Shown here: positions 42,241-50,864 of the stretch, in pieces
How positions within the stretch are numbered: position 1 is the first letter of the stretch
How the letters are laid out: each line of letters begins with the position of its first letter
NCBI RefSeq assembly: GCF_003991905.1
Contig: NZ_RSCL01000037.1
Coordinates: 18,774-82,773, forward strand
Length of the DNA: 64,000 bases
Direction: 5' to 3'
From: Dulcicalothrix desertica PCC 7102
GTDB taxonomy: Bacteria; Cyanobacteriota; Cyanobacteriia; Cyanobacteriales; Nostocaceae
Notes under the pieces: model-generated
The model's database searches: none
Told to the model about the DNA's origin: nothing
Seen by the model: only the letters and a program-made list of their open reading frames with translations
Program-made: the position numbers and the translations under genes

Positions 42241-44643
42241 CTAAACATAGGCAATAGTTACACCAGTGCCACCATCCGCTTGTGCTGCGGGTTCCATACG
42301 TTTAACTCTTGAGTGTTGTTTCAGGTATGCATGAACTCCTTCACGTAGTTTACCTGTACCGTGTCCGTGGATAATCCATATTGGTCCCGACGCTTCTGAA
42401 ATTGCTTTATCTAAAATTATTTCAGCATCAGCTACCCGTTTACCACGTATGTCAAAGGTATTTTTGGATGTGCGGATATTTGGAGCTTCTGGGGGTGGGG
42501 TGACGTTGTTTGATGGTGTGTTACGTGTTTGTTTTACAGGTGGTGGTTCGACTTTTTGACCGTCGAGAGACTCGATATCTGTTAGTTTAACGTTCATTTT
42601 CATGATGCCAAAGCGGACGTTTAATTCGCCGTCAGAGTCAGGTGCTGTTATGACTTCGGCTGTTTGTCCTAATTTAGATATACGAATGCGGTCGCCAACT
42701 TTTGGCATAAACCCAACTTTTGGTTTTTGCTGTTGAGGTGTTGTAAATTTCTCCGCAATTTGATTCAAATTATTTGTAGCAAATTGCGCTTCTTGTGCGG
42801 TTGGTGTTCCTTTTTGCAGGCGCCTAATAACGGTCGCAATTTCACCTTTCGCACTCGCTATAGCTTGTTGTACTGCTACTTCTTGCTTTTCTTTTAATGA
42901 TTGTTCACGTTCTTCTAAAGATGTGGCTTTTTCGGATACTTGTTTGTATAAAACCTCTGCTTGCTGTAATAACTTTTGAGCTTCAGCAGCTTTAGTTTCT
43001 TGGCGCCGACGTTGTGCTTCTAACCCAGCAATTACTGAGTTTACTTCGTCGTTCGCACCTCCCATTTCTTGCTTTGCTGCTTCTACAACTTCAGGGTTTA
43101 AGCCTAAACGACGCGCAATAGCAAGTGCGTTAGAACGTCCAGGAATTCCCCATAATAAACGATATGTAGGTGACAGTGTGGCATCATCAAATTCTACGGA
43201 AGCATTTTCAAAACGTTCATCTTGATACTTTAATGCTTTGAGTTCACCAAAGTGTGTGCTTGCCATTGTTAGTAATGCATAGTCGGCAAGATACTTTAGT
43301 AATGCTATCGCCAAAGCACTTCCTTCTGCTGGGTCAGTTCCGGCGCCGACTTCATCTAAAAGAATTAATGATGATGATGTAGAGACGTGATTAATCACGT
43401 CTCTACCTAATTCATTTAAAATTCGACTAATGCGGCGAATGTGTCCCGAAAATGTTGATAAGCTTTGCTGTAATGACTGCTCGTCACCGATATCAGCTAA
43501 TATCATGTCGAACCAAGGTAACTCTACAGGTTCACGTGCAGGTACAAACATTCCAGCTTTTGCCATTAACGCTGCTAGTGCCAGAGTTTTTAATGTGACT
43601 GTTTTTCCACCTGTGTTGGGACCTGTAATGGTGACAACGCGAGTTTCTGGTTGTACTAATAAATCTACCGGAATTACAGCATGTCCTTGTTCGTGATGGT
43701 GCTGCCATTCTAATAAAGGGTGCCGTAATTGTCTGAGGGTTATTTTTTCGTTGGCTTTAATATCGATAAAGCGAGGTGGGTTTGCTTTGAGCCAATAACC
43801 ATAACGCGCTTTTGCTGTTGCTAAATCTAAAGTCGTGACTATTAACAGCAATCTTTCTAAATCTGGACAAATAGCTCCTACTTGCTCGCTTAATTGGCGC
43901 CTTATTGCTTCTTCTTCAATTTCTTCTTTACGGGTGAGTTGACGCAGTTGATTACCCATTGGTACAACTGAGTTTGGCTCAACGTACAACGTTAAACCAC
44001 TCGTCGATGTGTCATGTACGATACCTGGTATTGCGTCTTTGTGGGTTGCTTTAACAGGAATTACAAATCTATCACCACGCTGAGTAATAATATTTTCTTG
44101 AAGCGCACTTGATTTGACTTGAATAATATTATGTAACTTTTGAGTAATTTGACTACGTGTTTTCCGCAAATCGGCACGAATATCACCGAGTTTCTGACTC
44201 GCACGGTCAGCAATTTGTCCGCGTTCATCTACACAGCGATGAATTTCTTGCTCGACTTCTGGGTAAGTACGTAATTCAGAAACTAAGCTAGTTAATACAA
44301 CTAAATCCTCATGGTTATCAATAGCACGTCGTAAATTACGTGCCCCGCTTAGTGTTGTGGCAATGGCTAGCAACTCATCACCAGCTAAAATACCTTGAAT
44401 TTGCGCGCGTTCGAGAGAATCCCCAATATCTTGAATACCCTCGAACGATAATCCACTATTCAGACGGCTTTCGAGTTCGTAGACTTCTTTGGTTTGCGCG
44501 AGTAGTTCTTCGCTCAGGTTCTTTGAAGTAGGAATTGTAAGATGTCGCGATGCAACAGCACCCAATTTTGTGGCAGCAAAGGTTGACAAATGCTGGCACA
44601 GGCGCGACCATTCGAGTAGTTCTAGGGTTTCAGACTGAATCAA
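42241..44643 (-). CDS. mutS2: endonuclease MutS2
   Basis: An 800-residue MutS2. N-terminal core (TLELLEWSRLCQHLSTFAATKLG), ATPase with Walker A TGPNTGGKTVTLKTLALAALMAKAGMFVPA, a D-loop and Walker B SLILLDEVGAGTDPAEGSALA, a coiled coil (QRRRQETKAAEAQKLLQQAE), KOW-like region, and the C-terminal Smr nuclease (DIRGKRVADAEIILDKAI... IIHGHGTGKLREGVHAYLK). MutS2 suppresses recombination and rescues collided ribosomes in some bacteria. A 28-bp palindrome is inserted in frame (residues ~413-423, RDVINHVSTS) just before Walker B, adding about nine residues. Confidence 0.95.
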   Translation of the reverse strand: MIQSETLELLEWSRLCQHLSTFAATKLGAVASRHLTIPTSKNLSEELLAQTKEVYELESRLNSGLSFEGIQDIGDSLERAQIQGILAGDELLAIATTLSGARNLRRAIDNHEDLVVLTSLVSELRTYPEVEQEIHRCVDERGQIADRASQKLGDIRADLRKTRSQITQKLHNIIQVKSSALQENIITQRGDRFVIPVKATHKDAIPGIVHDTSTSGLTLYVEPNSVVPMGNQLRQLTRKEEIEEEAIRRQLSEQVGAICPDLERLLLIVTTLDLATAKARYGYWLKANPPRFIDIKANEKITLRQLRHPLLEWQHHHEQGHAVIPVDLLVQPETRVVTITGPNTGGKTVTLKTLALAALMAKAGMFVPAREPVELPWFDMILADIGDEQSLQQSLSTFSGHIRRISRILNELGRDVINHVSTSSSLILLDEVGAGTDPAEGSALAIALLKYLADYALLTMASTHFGELKALKYQDERFENASVEFDDATLSPTYRLLWGIPGRSNALAIARRLGLNPEVVEAAKQEMGGANDEVNSVIAGLEAQRRRQETKAAEAQKLLQQAEVLYKQVSEKATSLEEREQSLKEKQEVAVQQAIASAKGEIATVIRRLQKGTPTAQEAQFATNNLNQIAEKFTTPQQQKPKVGFMPKVGDRIRISKLGQTAEVITAPDSDGELNVRFGIMKMNVKLTDIESLDGQKVEPPPVKQTRNTPSNNVTPPPEAPNIRTSKNTFDIRGKRVADAEIILDKAISEASGPIWIIHGHGTGKLREGVHAYLKQHSRVKRMEPAAQADGGTGVTIAYV
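43379..43406. repeat. 28-bp palindrome, copy 6, inside mutS2
   Basis: Perfect palindrome with centre GTGATTAATCAC. Translated as RDVINHVST in the mutS2 frame. Confidence 0.88.
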
Positions 44644-44812
44644 GGGAATTGATTATGAAAAAAATTTTAAGTTATATTAATAATTTTAGCGATTTTACAG
44701 CGCTATAGCTCGCGTGTGCCGATTATTTTATCTAAAGTCGTGAATGAAAATTAGGTAGAAGTACCCCACAATTTGCTAACCTAGCTTAAACAGAATTGAG
44801 AACATAAAAGGC

Positions 44813-45976
44813 GTGGACATTCAAATCGGGCGGGGGAAAACAGCTCGTAGAGCATATGGCATCGATGAAATTGCTCTAGCCCCAGGAAATCGAACACTCG
44901 ACCCAAGTTTAGCGGATACTAAGTGGCGAATTGGTAATATCGAGCGGGAAATACCCATTATTGCCAGCGCTATGGATGGTGTTGTCGATGTGCGTATGGC
45001 TGTTGGTTTGTCGAAGTTGGGTGCTTTGGGGGTAATTAACCTCGAAGGTATTCAAACTCGCTATGAAAACCCAGAGCCAATTCTAGACCGCATCGCGTCT
45101 GTTGGTAAAGACGAATTTGTAGGGCTAATGCAGGAGCTTTATGCTGAACCTATAAAACCTGAATTAATTACGCAAAGAATTAAAGAAATTAAGCAGCTTG
45201 GTGGTATTGCCGCTGTTAGTGCTACTCCAGCAGGCGCCAGTAAGTTTGGTAAAGTCACGGCAGAAGCTGGTGCCGATTTGTTTTTTGTACAAGCAACGGT
45301 GGTATCAACCGCTCACTTATCGCCAGAGTCAATAGTACCACTTGATTTGGCAACCTTTTGTCAAGACATGCCAATGCCTGTTTTACTTGGAAACTGTGTA
45401 ACTTACGAAGTTACCCTTAACCTGATGAAAGCTGGCGCCGCAGGTGTACTAGTTGGTATTGGCCCTGGCGCCGCTTGTACATCGCGAGGTGTTTTGGGTG
45501 TTGGTGTGCCTCAAGCTACCGCTATTGCTGACTGCGCTGCTGCACGTGATGACTTCTTTCAACAAACTGGTAAATATATACCAGTGATTGCGGATGGGGG
45601 CTTAATTACAGGTGGTGACATTTGTAAATGTATTGCTTGTGGTGCAGATGGTGTAATGATAGGTTCACCGTTTGCGCGGGCTTCTGAGGCGCCGGGACGA
45701 GGTTATCACTGGGGAATGGCGACACCGAGTCCTGTTCTACCTCGTGGTACACGCATTAAAGTTGCTACCACTGGTACTTTAGAGCAAATCCTCATTGGTC
45801 CTGCTGGACTTGATGATGGAACACATAACTTGTTGGGTGCTTTAAAAACTAGTATGGGTACTTTAGGCGCCAAGAATATTAAAGAAATGCAACAAGTTGA
45901 AGTCGTAATCGCACCGTCATTGCTTACGGAAGGAAAAGTTTACCAAAAAGCACAGCAATTAGGTATGGGCAAGTAA
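44813..45976 (+). CDS. GuaB3-family IMP dehydrogenase-like protein
   Basis: A 387-residue TIM-barrel protein of the short GuaB group without CBS domains. DEIALAPGNRTLDPSLADTKWRIGNIEREIPIIASAMDGVVDVRMA at the start; flavin/substrate loop VLVGIGPGAACTSRGVLGVGVPQATAIADC with the catalytic-type Cys; IPVIADGGLITGGDICKCIACGADGVMIGSPFARASEAPG. True IMP dehydrogenase makes XMP; GuaB3-like actinobacterial and cyanobacterial members are less defined. Starts at GTG. The neighbour arrangement with yfr1 and trxA is the usual cyanobacterial one. Confidence 0.88.
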   Translation: MDIQIGRGKTARRAYGIDEIALAPGNRTLDPSLADTKWRIGNIEREIPIIASAMDGVVDVRMAVGLSKLGALGVINLEGIQTRYENPEPILDRIASVGKDEFVGLMQELYAEPIKPELITQRIKEIKQLGGIAAVSATPAGASKFGKVTAEAGADLFFVQATVVSTAHLSPESIVPLDLATFCQDMPMPVLLGNCVTYEVTLNLMKAGAAGVLVGIGPGAACTSRGVLGVGVPQATAIADCAAARDDFFQQTGKYIPVIADGGLITGGDICKCIACGADGVMIGSPFARASEAPGRGYHWGMATPSPVLPRGTRIKVATTGTLEQILIGPAGLDDGTHNLLGALKTSMGTLGAKNIKEMQQVEVVIAPSLLTEGKVYQKAQQLGMGK

Positions 45977-46034
45977 CGTTAATAAAATTTTTCTGGCATT
46001 TGCAACAATTGCTGGAAAAATCACATATCTCGCT

Positions 46035-46040
46035 TACAAT
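46035..46040 (+). promoter_or_regulatory. -10 box of Yfr1
   Basis: TACAAT in CGCTTACAATGG, 7 bp before the inferred first base of Yfr1 at about 46047. Confidence 0.65.
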
Positions 46041-46046
46041 GGAAGA

Positions 46047-46121
46047 AGCGGAGACGCATGTTTCCGTTCACTCCTCACACCACACTCCGCCCGGACTATA
46101 TGTTCGGGCGGTTCCTTTTTT
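46047..46121 (+). ncRNA. yfr1: Yfr1 small regulatory RNA
   Basis: A ~70-nt RNA gene with all Yfr1 features: 5' stem-loop GGAGACGCATGTTTCC, an unpaired stretch containing ACTCCTCACACC (46070-46081), which is the ultraconserved Yfr1 motif, and a 3' terminator stem CCGCCCGGAC / GTTCGGGCGG followed by TTCCTTTTTT. It sits between a guaB-type gene and trxA, the known Yfr1 position in many cyanobacteria. Yfr1 pairs through the motif with messages such as those of outer-membrane porins. Confidence 0.93.
46087..46121 (+). terminator. terminator of Yfr1
   Basis: Ten-base stem CCGCCCGGAC / GTTCGGGCGG with loop TATAT and T-run; forms the 3' part of the RNA. Confidence 0.9.
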
Positions 46122-46268
46122 AGGGTATGGTTAAAAAAAGCGGCAAATATATAAAGAAATTCTTTAATGTGATTGTAAATGTATATTCATGACTCCGAAC
46201 CGGCGCGTGCTTGCTGTGGTAGAATTTTCACAAAAATGAAAACAATGTAGTAGGCAAAGGTTGAAGGC

Positions 46269-46592
46269 ATGTCAGCAGCCGCACAAGTTACAGACTCTAG
46301 TTTTAAACAGGAAGTTCTCGACAGTGAAGTTCCTGTTCTGGTTGATTTTTGGGCACCCTGGTGCGGTCCTTGCCGCATGGTTGGACCAGTTGTGGATGAA
46401 ATTGCCGCTCAGTACGATGGACAACTCAAGGTAGTAAAAGTTAATACTGATGAGAATCCAAACGTTGCTAGTCAATATGGCATTCGCAGCATTCCTACTT
46501 TAATGATTTTTAAAGGTGGACAAAAAGTTGATATGGTTGTCGGCGCCGTTCCGAAAACTACATTAGCTAACACTCTCGAAAAATATCTTTAG
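46269..46592 (+). CDS. trxA: thioredoxin
   Basis: A 107-residue thioredoxin with the active site WCGPC ([22 protein letters not shown]), the cis-proline loop [17 protein letters not shown], and the fold-typical [16 protein letters not shown]. It reduces disulphides of target enzymes such as those of carbon metabolism. It starts at ATG after an AGGTTGAAGG stretch. The Yfr1 gene is ~150 bp upstream. Confidence 0.97.
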   Translation: MSAAAQVTDSSFKQEVLDSEVPVLVDFWAPWCGPCRMVGPVVDEIAAQYDGQLKVVKVNTDENPNVASQYGIRSIPTLMIFKGGQKVDMVVGAVPKTTLANTLEKYL

Positions 46593-46899
46593 ATTTGTAA
46601 AATATTTAAGGGAGGTAAAGAAGAGTGACTTTGCCTCTCGATAAAATTTTTTACGCCTTTAGTGGCATGGCGTTTTTGATTTAAATCTCTGTTGATTTTT
46701 GAGGTGAATTGAATAATTTGCCCACAAACGTGGTTTAAAAATTGTCCCACCCCTGCGTATATAGTAGGGGTGGTTTTACCAATGTCAGAAACGGTGCCTC
46801 TTGCAGCAGGTACATTGATTGAGTTAAGTTTAAGACTCACAGAACTAAAGCCTACATCTAATTTTACGTAAATATAAAGCTGAAAAGCAGCAGTGGAAC
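46593..46899. other. 307-bp trxA-LOG intergenic region
   Basis: A hairpin GAGGTAAAG / CTTTGCCTC at 46612-46637 with the following GATAAAATTTTTTA tail is a plausible trxA terminator. A minus-strand 112-codon frame (46589-46927) overlaps the next gene's start and has no family signal; not called. The rest probably carries the LOG promoter. Confidence 0.55.
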
Positions 46900-47970
46900 A
46901 TGACCTCCAAAGCTTCATTTGATACACTAGACACTCTGAAAGCGGATATCGCTCTCATGATTGAGCGTTTACCTACTTTAAAAAATCGACAATTTATTCA
47001 GCAAGCACTAAACACGATTTTAAGTTTAGCTGATACTGAAATTGAGCGCCTTGACTGGAAAATTTTATCCTCAGCTTTAACTGATATGGAACGAGGATTT
47101 CAGTTATTTTACGACTATAGACATGTTCGTAAAGTTACTATTTTTGGTTCCGCACGCTTGGCGCCTGAAACTCCTGAATATAAGATGGCTCTTGAATTTG
47201 CCCAGCGCGTCACAGATTTAAATTTTATGGTGATGACTGGTGGTGGTGGTGGCATTATGCAAGCCGGTCACGAAGGAGCAGGACGCGAAAATTCATTTGG
47301 CTTAAACATCCAACTTCCTTTTGAACAGCAAGCAAACCCCTACATCGAAGGAGACCACAAATTAATTCATTTCAAATATTTCTTTACCCGCAAACTGTTT
47401 TTACTCAAAGAAAGTGACGCAGTAGCATTATTTGCTGGTGGTTTTGGCACTCAAGATGAAGCATTTGAATGCATGACTTTGAGTCAAACGGGTAAATTTG
47501 GCCCTGTTCCTTTAGTACTAATAGACCATCCAGGTGGTGATTATTGGCGATGCTGGAGCGAGTATATTGAAAAACACCTTTTACAAACTGGCTTGGTAAG
47601 TCCAGATGATTCAAGTTTGTATACCATTACTGATAATTTAGATGTAGCCTGTGATGCAATTACTCAGTTTTATCAGGTTTACCATTCAAGTCGTTATGTA
47701 AGTAACAGGTTAATAATTCGACTCAAATCAGATTTATCTGACGAAGCACTTGACCAACTCAACACTAACTATAGCGATATTCTGGTTCAAGGCAAAATCG
47801 AAAGAACACAAGCCTTGCCTCAAGAAGGACAAGACGATACCGTAGATTTACCTAGGTTGATTTTAGACTTTAATCAACGAGACCTAGGAAGACTCTATCA
47901 AATGATTGCCGCTATCAATAAAATGGGTAGACCTTCTGCCGAAGATAAAGCACATCCAGAGCTTAAATAA
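46900..47970 (+). CDS. LOG-family (Rossmann) protein, long cyanobacterial form
   Basis: A 356-residue protein. Residues ~70-260 are the LOG/lysine-decarboxylase-like Rossmann domain: VTIFGSARLAPETPEYKMALEFAQRV, MVMTGGGGGIMQAGHEGAGRENSFGLNIQLP and AVALFAGGFGTQDEAFECMTLSQ (the PGGxGTxxE-type motif as AGGFGTQDE). An extra N-terminal helical part (1-65) and C-terminal domain (270-356) are beyond the minimal ~190-residue LOG. Short LOGs release cytokinin bases from ribotides; this longer form has no assigned role. Confidence 0.85.
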   Translation: MTSKASFDTLDTLKADIALMIERLPTLKNRQFIQQALNTILSLADTEIERLDWKILSSALTDMERGFQLFYDYRHVRKVTIFGSARLAPETPEYKMALEFAQRVTDLNFMVMTGGGGGIMQAGHEGAGRENSFGLNIQLPFEQQANPYIEGDHKLIHFKYFFTRKLFLLKESDAVALFAGGFGTQDEAFECMTLSQTGKFGPVPLVLIDHPGGDYWRCWSEYIEKHLLQTGLVSPDDSSLYTITDNLDVACDAITQFYQVYHSSRYVSNRLIIRLKSDLSDEALDQLNTNYSDILVQGKIERTQALPQEGQDDTVDLPRLILDFNQRDLGRLYQMIAAINKMGRPSAEDKAHPELK

Positions 47971-48006
47971 TCTACTGGCTCATATCATTAATTTTGATAC
48001 CTTGTG

Positions 48007-48045
48007 GCACAGGCATAGAAAGCCTGTGCATTACATATAATTTTT
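48007..48045 (+). terminator. hairpin GCACAGGC / GCCTGTGC with following T-run
   Basis: Eight-base stem at 48007-48014 and 48022-48029, then TAATTTTTTTT. Ends the LOG transcript. A minus-strand equivalent T-run is absent. Confidence 0.6.
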
Positions 48046-48090
48046 TTTACCACACAGATACAGAGTTCACAGAGCGAAGAGTTAAAAGAG

Positions 48091-48585
48091 TTATTTATTA
48101 TAGTTCGACTTAATATTTTCGGCTACTTTACTCAAGTACTTGGATGCCATACGTCTTGGCTCATATACGCCGTTTTCCCATTCGCTAATTGTTTGCTGAC
48201 GAACACCCAACTCCATAGCAAATTCTGTTTGTGTAAGTCCCATTTTTTGACGCAAGGCTTTTATTGATTCGCTGTTCCATTTCACTTCATTTCCTACAGC
48301 TTCTACTTTTGCTGGTTTTACTTTGTAGGCGCCATTTGATTTGCTAAATGTGATTTTTTTTTCATCTAAGTCAATTTTTGTGACAGTATAGCCAGCTTGC
48401 ATCCAAGAAGTGGCTTGCAAGGCGCCTTTGTTACGATTTCCCCACCATTGACGTTTGGTATGCGCGGAGTCGGGAAGACTATCACCGATTATTTCTTCAA
48501 TTTGTGTAAAGGTGAGGGTAATTTCATCAGTGTTGCTTTTTTCTAGGTATTTCTGAAGTGGTTGATATTTGCTTTCTTCTGTCAC
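48091..48585 (-). CDS. XRE-type DNA-binding protein with N-terminal domain fusion
   Basis: A 164-residue protein. The first ~70 residues (YQPLQKYLEKSNTDEITLTFTQIEEIIGDSLPDSAHTKRQWWGNRNKGALQATSWMQAGYTV) resemble a small domain found alone in many bacteria (DUF7662-like). The C-terminal ~55 residues form a Cro/C1-type helix-turn-helix: IKALRQKMGLTQTEFAMELGVRQQTISEWENGVYEPRRMASKYL. A regulator of unknown targets. Its start lies in GTCACGGCGCCCTCGC-type sequence. It stands between the LOG and pepA genes, opposite to LOG. Confidence 0.75.
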   Translation of the reverse strand: MTEESKYQPLQKYLEKSNTDEITLTFTQIEEIIGDSLPDSAHTKRQWWGNRNKGALQATSWMQAGYTVTKIDLDEKKITFSKSNGAYKVKPAKVEAVGNEVKWNSESIKALRQKMGLTQTEFAMELGVRQQTISEWENGVYEPRRMASKYLSKVAENIKSNYNK

Positions 48586-48627
48586 GGCGCCCTCGCATTC
48601 CGTTTATTGTTTGTTAAATTGTGTGTT

Positions 48628-48655
48628 GTAGAGACGTTACATGTAACGTCTCTAC
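48628..48655. repeat. 28-bp GTAGAGAC...GTCTCTAC palindrome, copy 7
   Basis: Perfect, centre GTTACATGTAAC. It lies 10 bp past the pepA stop on the minus strand. Confidence 0.85.
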
Positions 48656-48664
48656 ATTATGGGT

Positions 48665-50140
48665 TTAGCTTAATACCCAGTTTACTAGGGTGCGGACGCC
48701 AAAACCTGTGGCGCCACCGGGGTTATAACCGTTTTCTTTATCTGCCCAAACTGGCCCTGCTATGTCTAAGTGTGCCCAAGAGGGGGTTTCTTTAACAAAT
48801 TGTTTGAGGAATAAAGCTGCGGTTATGGAACCACCTGGTCTGGGGCCTGTATTTTTCATGTCGGCTATACCAGATTTTAAACCTTCAAAGTACTTTTCTT
48901 CCATTGGCATTCGCCATAACTTTTCACCTGCTGAGGTGGAAGCTTCTTCTAATTGTTTCGCTAAGTTATCATCGGGTGTAAATAAACCTGCTATATCATC
49001 ACCTAAAGCTATTACACAGGCGCCTGTTAGTGTTGCTAAGTCAACTATTGCGTCAACTCCAAGCTTATCAGTATAAACTAATGCATCGGCAAGGGTTAAA
49101 CGTCCTTCAGCGTCGGTATTATTGACTTCGATTGTTTTACCGTTCGATGCTGTAAGAATATCACCTGGGTGCATCGCGCGTCCACTAATCATGTTTTCGG
49201 TGACTGCGGAAATAAAGTGAACTTCTACGTCGGGTTTTAGTTGTCCGATAGCTTTTGCGGCGCCTAATGTTGCTGCGGCACCACCCATATCGATTTTCAT
49301 CGTTTCGATACCGCTACCCGCACCTTTAATATTTAAACCACCTGAGTCAAATGTCAAACCTTTACCTATTATTGCGACTTTGCGCTTAGGTGTCACAAGT
49401 GGTTTGTAGGTTAGGTGGATAAACTTTGGTGGTATTTCAGATGCTTGTGCAACTCCTAAGAAGGCGCCCATACCAAGCTTTTCACAATCTTCTTGTTCCA
49501 GGATTTGTAATTGTAACCCGTGGTCATTAGCTATGGTTTGGGCTGTTTCTGCCATTGTAATTGGTGTTACTGCATTCGCAGGCGCCGCTACTAGTTGCCG
49601 AGCTAAAAATACTCCAGAAGCGATTTGATTTGCACGTTCTATCGCAGCTTCTTGTCCACTCAATCCTAGTAAATCTACTGTTTCGAGTTGTGGCCCTTTG
49701 TCTTCAGGCTCCGACTTGAAACGAATATCTTGGTAAAGCGCTAATTGTACACCTTCAGTGATGGCTTGAGCGCTGATAGCTGGGTCACCATCTACAATAG
49801 GTAAACTAATACCAAGAGTTTTACACTTTTGTTTTTTCGCCAAACGCGCAATAGCTGCTGCTGCACGTCGTAGTGTTTCAGCCTTTAAAGTATCAGGTTT
49901 ACCTAAACCAACTAGTATAACTTTACGTACCGGACTACCTGCACCAACGCGCGTTACAGATGTGCTTCCAAGTTTACCCTTAAAATCTTCTTCGGTTATT
50001 AGTTCTTTTAATACACCAGCGAACTTTTCGTCTAATGCCGCTAAGTCGCCTGTTAATTCTGTAGCTTCTTCAAATAATCCGACAGCTAAACCATCCCCCG
50101 TCCACTCCAATAGTGGCGTATTCGTTGCTCGAACTTCCAT
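48665..50140 (-). CDS. pepA: leucyl aminopeptidase (M17)
   Basis: A 491-residue M17 metallopeptidase. The catalytic domain carries [35 protein letters not shown] (metal Lys/Asp) and the signature [16 protein letters not shown]. It removes N-terminal residues from peptides. The N-terminal part ends in the conserved [19 protein letters not shown]. Length is normal. It follows the regulator gene by 79 bp, separated by a palindrome. Confidence 0.95.
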   Translation of the reverse strand: MEVRATNTPLLEWTGDGLAVGLFEEATELTGDLAALDEKFAGVLKELITEEDFKGKLGSTSVTRVGAGSPVRKVILVGLGKPDTLKAETLRRAAAAIARLAKKQKCKTLGISLPIVDGDPAISAQAITEGVQLALYQDIRFKSEPEDKGPQLETVDLLGLSGQEAAIERANQIASGVFLARQLVAAPANAVTPITMAETAQTIANDHGLQLQILEQEDCEKLGMGAFLGVAQASEIPPKFIHLTYKPLVTPKRKVAIIGKGLTFDSGGLNIKGAGSGIETMKIDMGGAAATLGAAKAIGQLKPDVEVHFISAVTENMISGRAMHPGDILTASNGKTIEVNNTDAEGRLTLADALVYTDKLGVDAIVDLATLTGACVIALGDDIAGLFTPDDNLAKQLEEASTSAGEKLWRMPMEEKYFEGLKSGIADMKNTGPRPGGSITAALFLKQFVKETPSWAHLDIAGPVWADKENGYNPGGATGFGVRTLVNWVLS

Positions 50141-50231
50141 TTTTAGGACTCAACTTAAACTTTCATGTACCAGTATTGCTCAAAATTTCGGTTTTATGCT
50201 TGCACCTGGGGAGGTTATAACATTTTTTTCT

Positions 50232-50291
50232 TTGTGGAATGGGCATTTATCTTGTGGAATGGGCATTTATCTTGTGGAATGGGCATCCTTG
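50232..50291. repeat. three tandem copies of a 20-bp unit
   Basis: Unit TTGTGGAATGGGCATTTATC repeated at 50232 and 50252, with a third copy at 50272 changing to ...GGGCATCCTTG and running into a hairpin arm. It looks like slippage or expansion of the left arm of the GGGCAAGGATGCCC-type repeat. Confidence 0.8.
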
Positions 50292-50335
50292 CCCGTTCCA
50301 ATTCTAGGACGGTTCGGGATGCCCACCCCACAAGA
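50272..50335. repeat. GGGCATCCTTGCCCG-type hairpin repeats
   Basis: GGGCATCCTTGCCCGTTCC at 50281-50299 and a partner CGGGATGCCCACCCCACAAG at 50316-50335. Family as at 22584. Confidence 0.7.
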
Positions 50336-50408
50336 TGGATAATTTATTTCTTGGAAATCCCTCAGTTTTTCTTTGCAGCTTTGCTACATCAACCTACTAC
50401 TAGAATAA

Positions 50409-50591
50409 AGTAGCGCATTAGATGATTTAATTGTAGATGTTGATATTTTAGTTAAAACACGTTTGGATGTAGAGACGTTCAAAAGCGTTCCAGCATCATT
50501 AACTAGAAAAATAGTTGAACAGGGTAAGCAACTCTATGGACAAGGCAAAACGTATACTAATACAATTTTGGTTGAAAAAAGCAAAGCGTGA
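50409..50591 (+). pseudogene. remnant of a nucleotidyltransferase (MNT-like) gene
   Basis: An open frame of ~60 codons without a start codon ends in a TGA. It reads ALDDLIVDVDILVKTR ... VPASLTRKIVEQGKQLYGQGK, like the C-terminal third of minimal nucleotidyltransferases: VDVDILV-type strand, then a helix ending EQGKQLYG. The N-terminal part with the GSxxxG and DxD motifs is absent; a TAA lies just upstream in frame. Such genes usually pair with a HEPN partner in toxin-antitoxin-like loci; none intact is seen. Confidence 0.55.
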
Positions 50592-50821
50592 TTGATCCGC
50601 TGCTATTGTCCTTACTCTAACTTTTTTTTCTGAGATGCAAATCGTTTAACCCTTGATTCAATATCATTAGCAATTTATTTAATTTGTTTCAAATAGGTTG
50701 GTAATAAATGATTGGATAATATTTTAAAAGTTTCTTCTATATCTATAGAATACTGTAATAGCAGCAACAAAATATCATTTTTTATTTTATAATTTTGATA
50801 TTGTTACAATTGACATGTTTA

Positions 50822-50848
50822 AAGATGCTTCGTTCCTCAGCATGACAG
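50822..50848. repeat. single arm of TGTCATGCTGA-type repeat
   Basis: AGATGCTTCGTTCCTCAGCA then TGACA: matches the right arm of the element at 1780-1853. No matching left arm nearby. Confidence 0.5.
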
Positions 50849-50864
50849 AGAGGGAGATGTTTAA

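Larger units (their letters stand above)
50141..50864. other. 724-bp intergenic region with repeats and gene remnant
   Basis: Holds a 20-bp tandem repeat (50232-50291), GGGCATCCTTGCCCG-type hairpins to 50335, a nucleotidyltransferase remnant (50409-50591), and the arm of a TGTCATGCTGA-type repeat (50822-50848). The minus strand at 50605-50765 reads like a short interrupted protein (SIDIEETFKILSNHLLPTYLKQI, stop, IANDIESRVKRFASQKKKLE), which I cannot identify. Confidence 0.5.

Noticed and set aside
46589..46927. 112-codon minus-strand open frame
   Set aside because: It overlaps the start of the LOG gene and covers the trxA terminator; no family signal.
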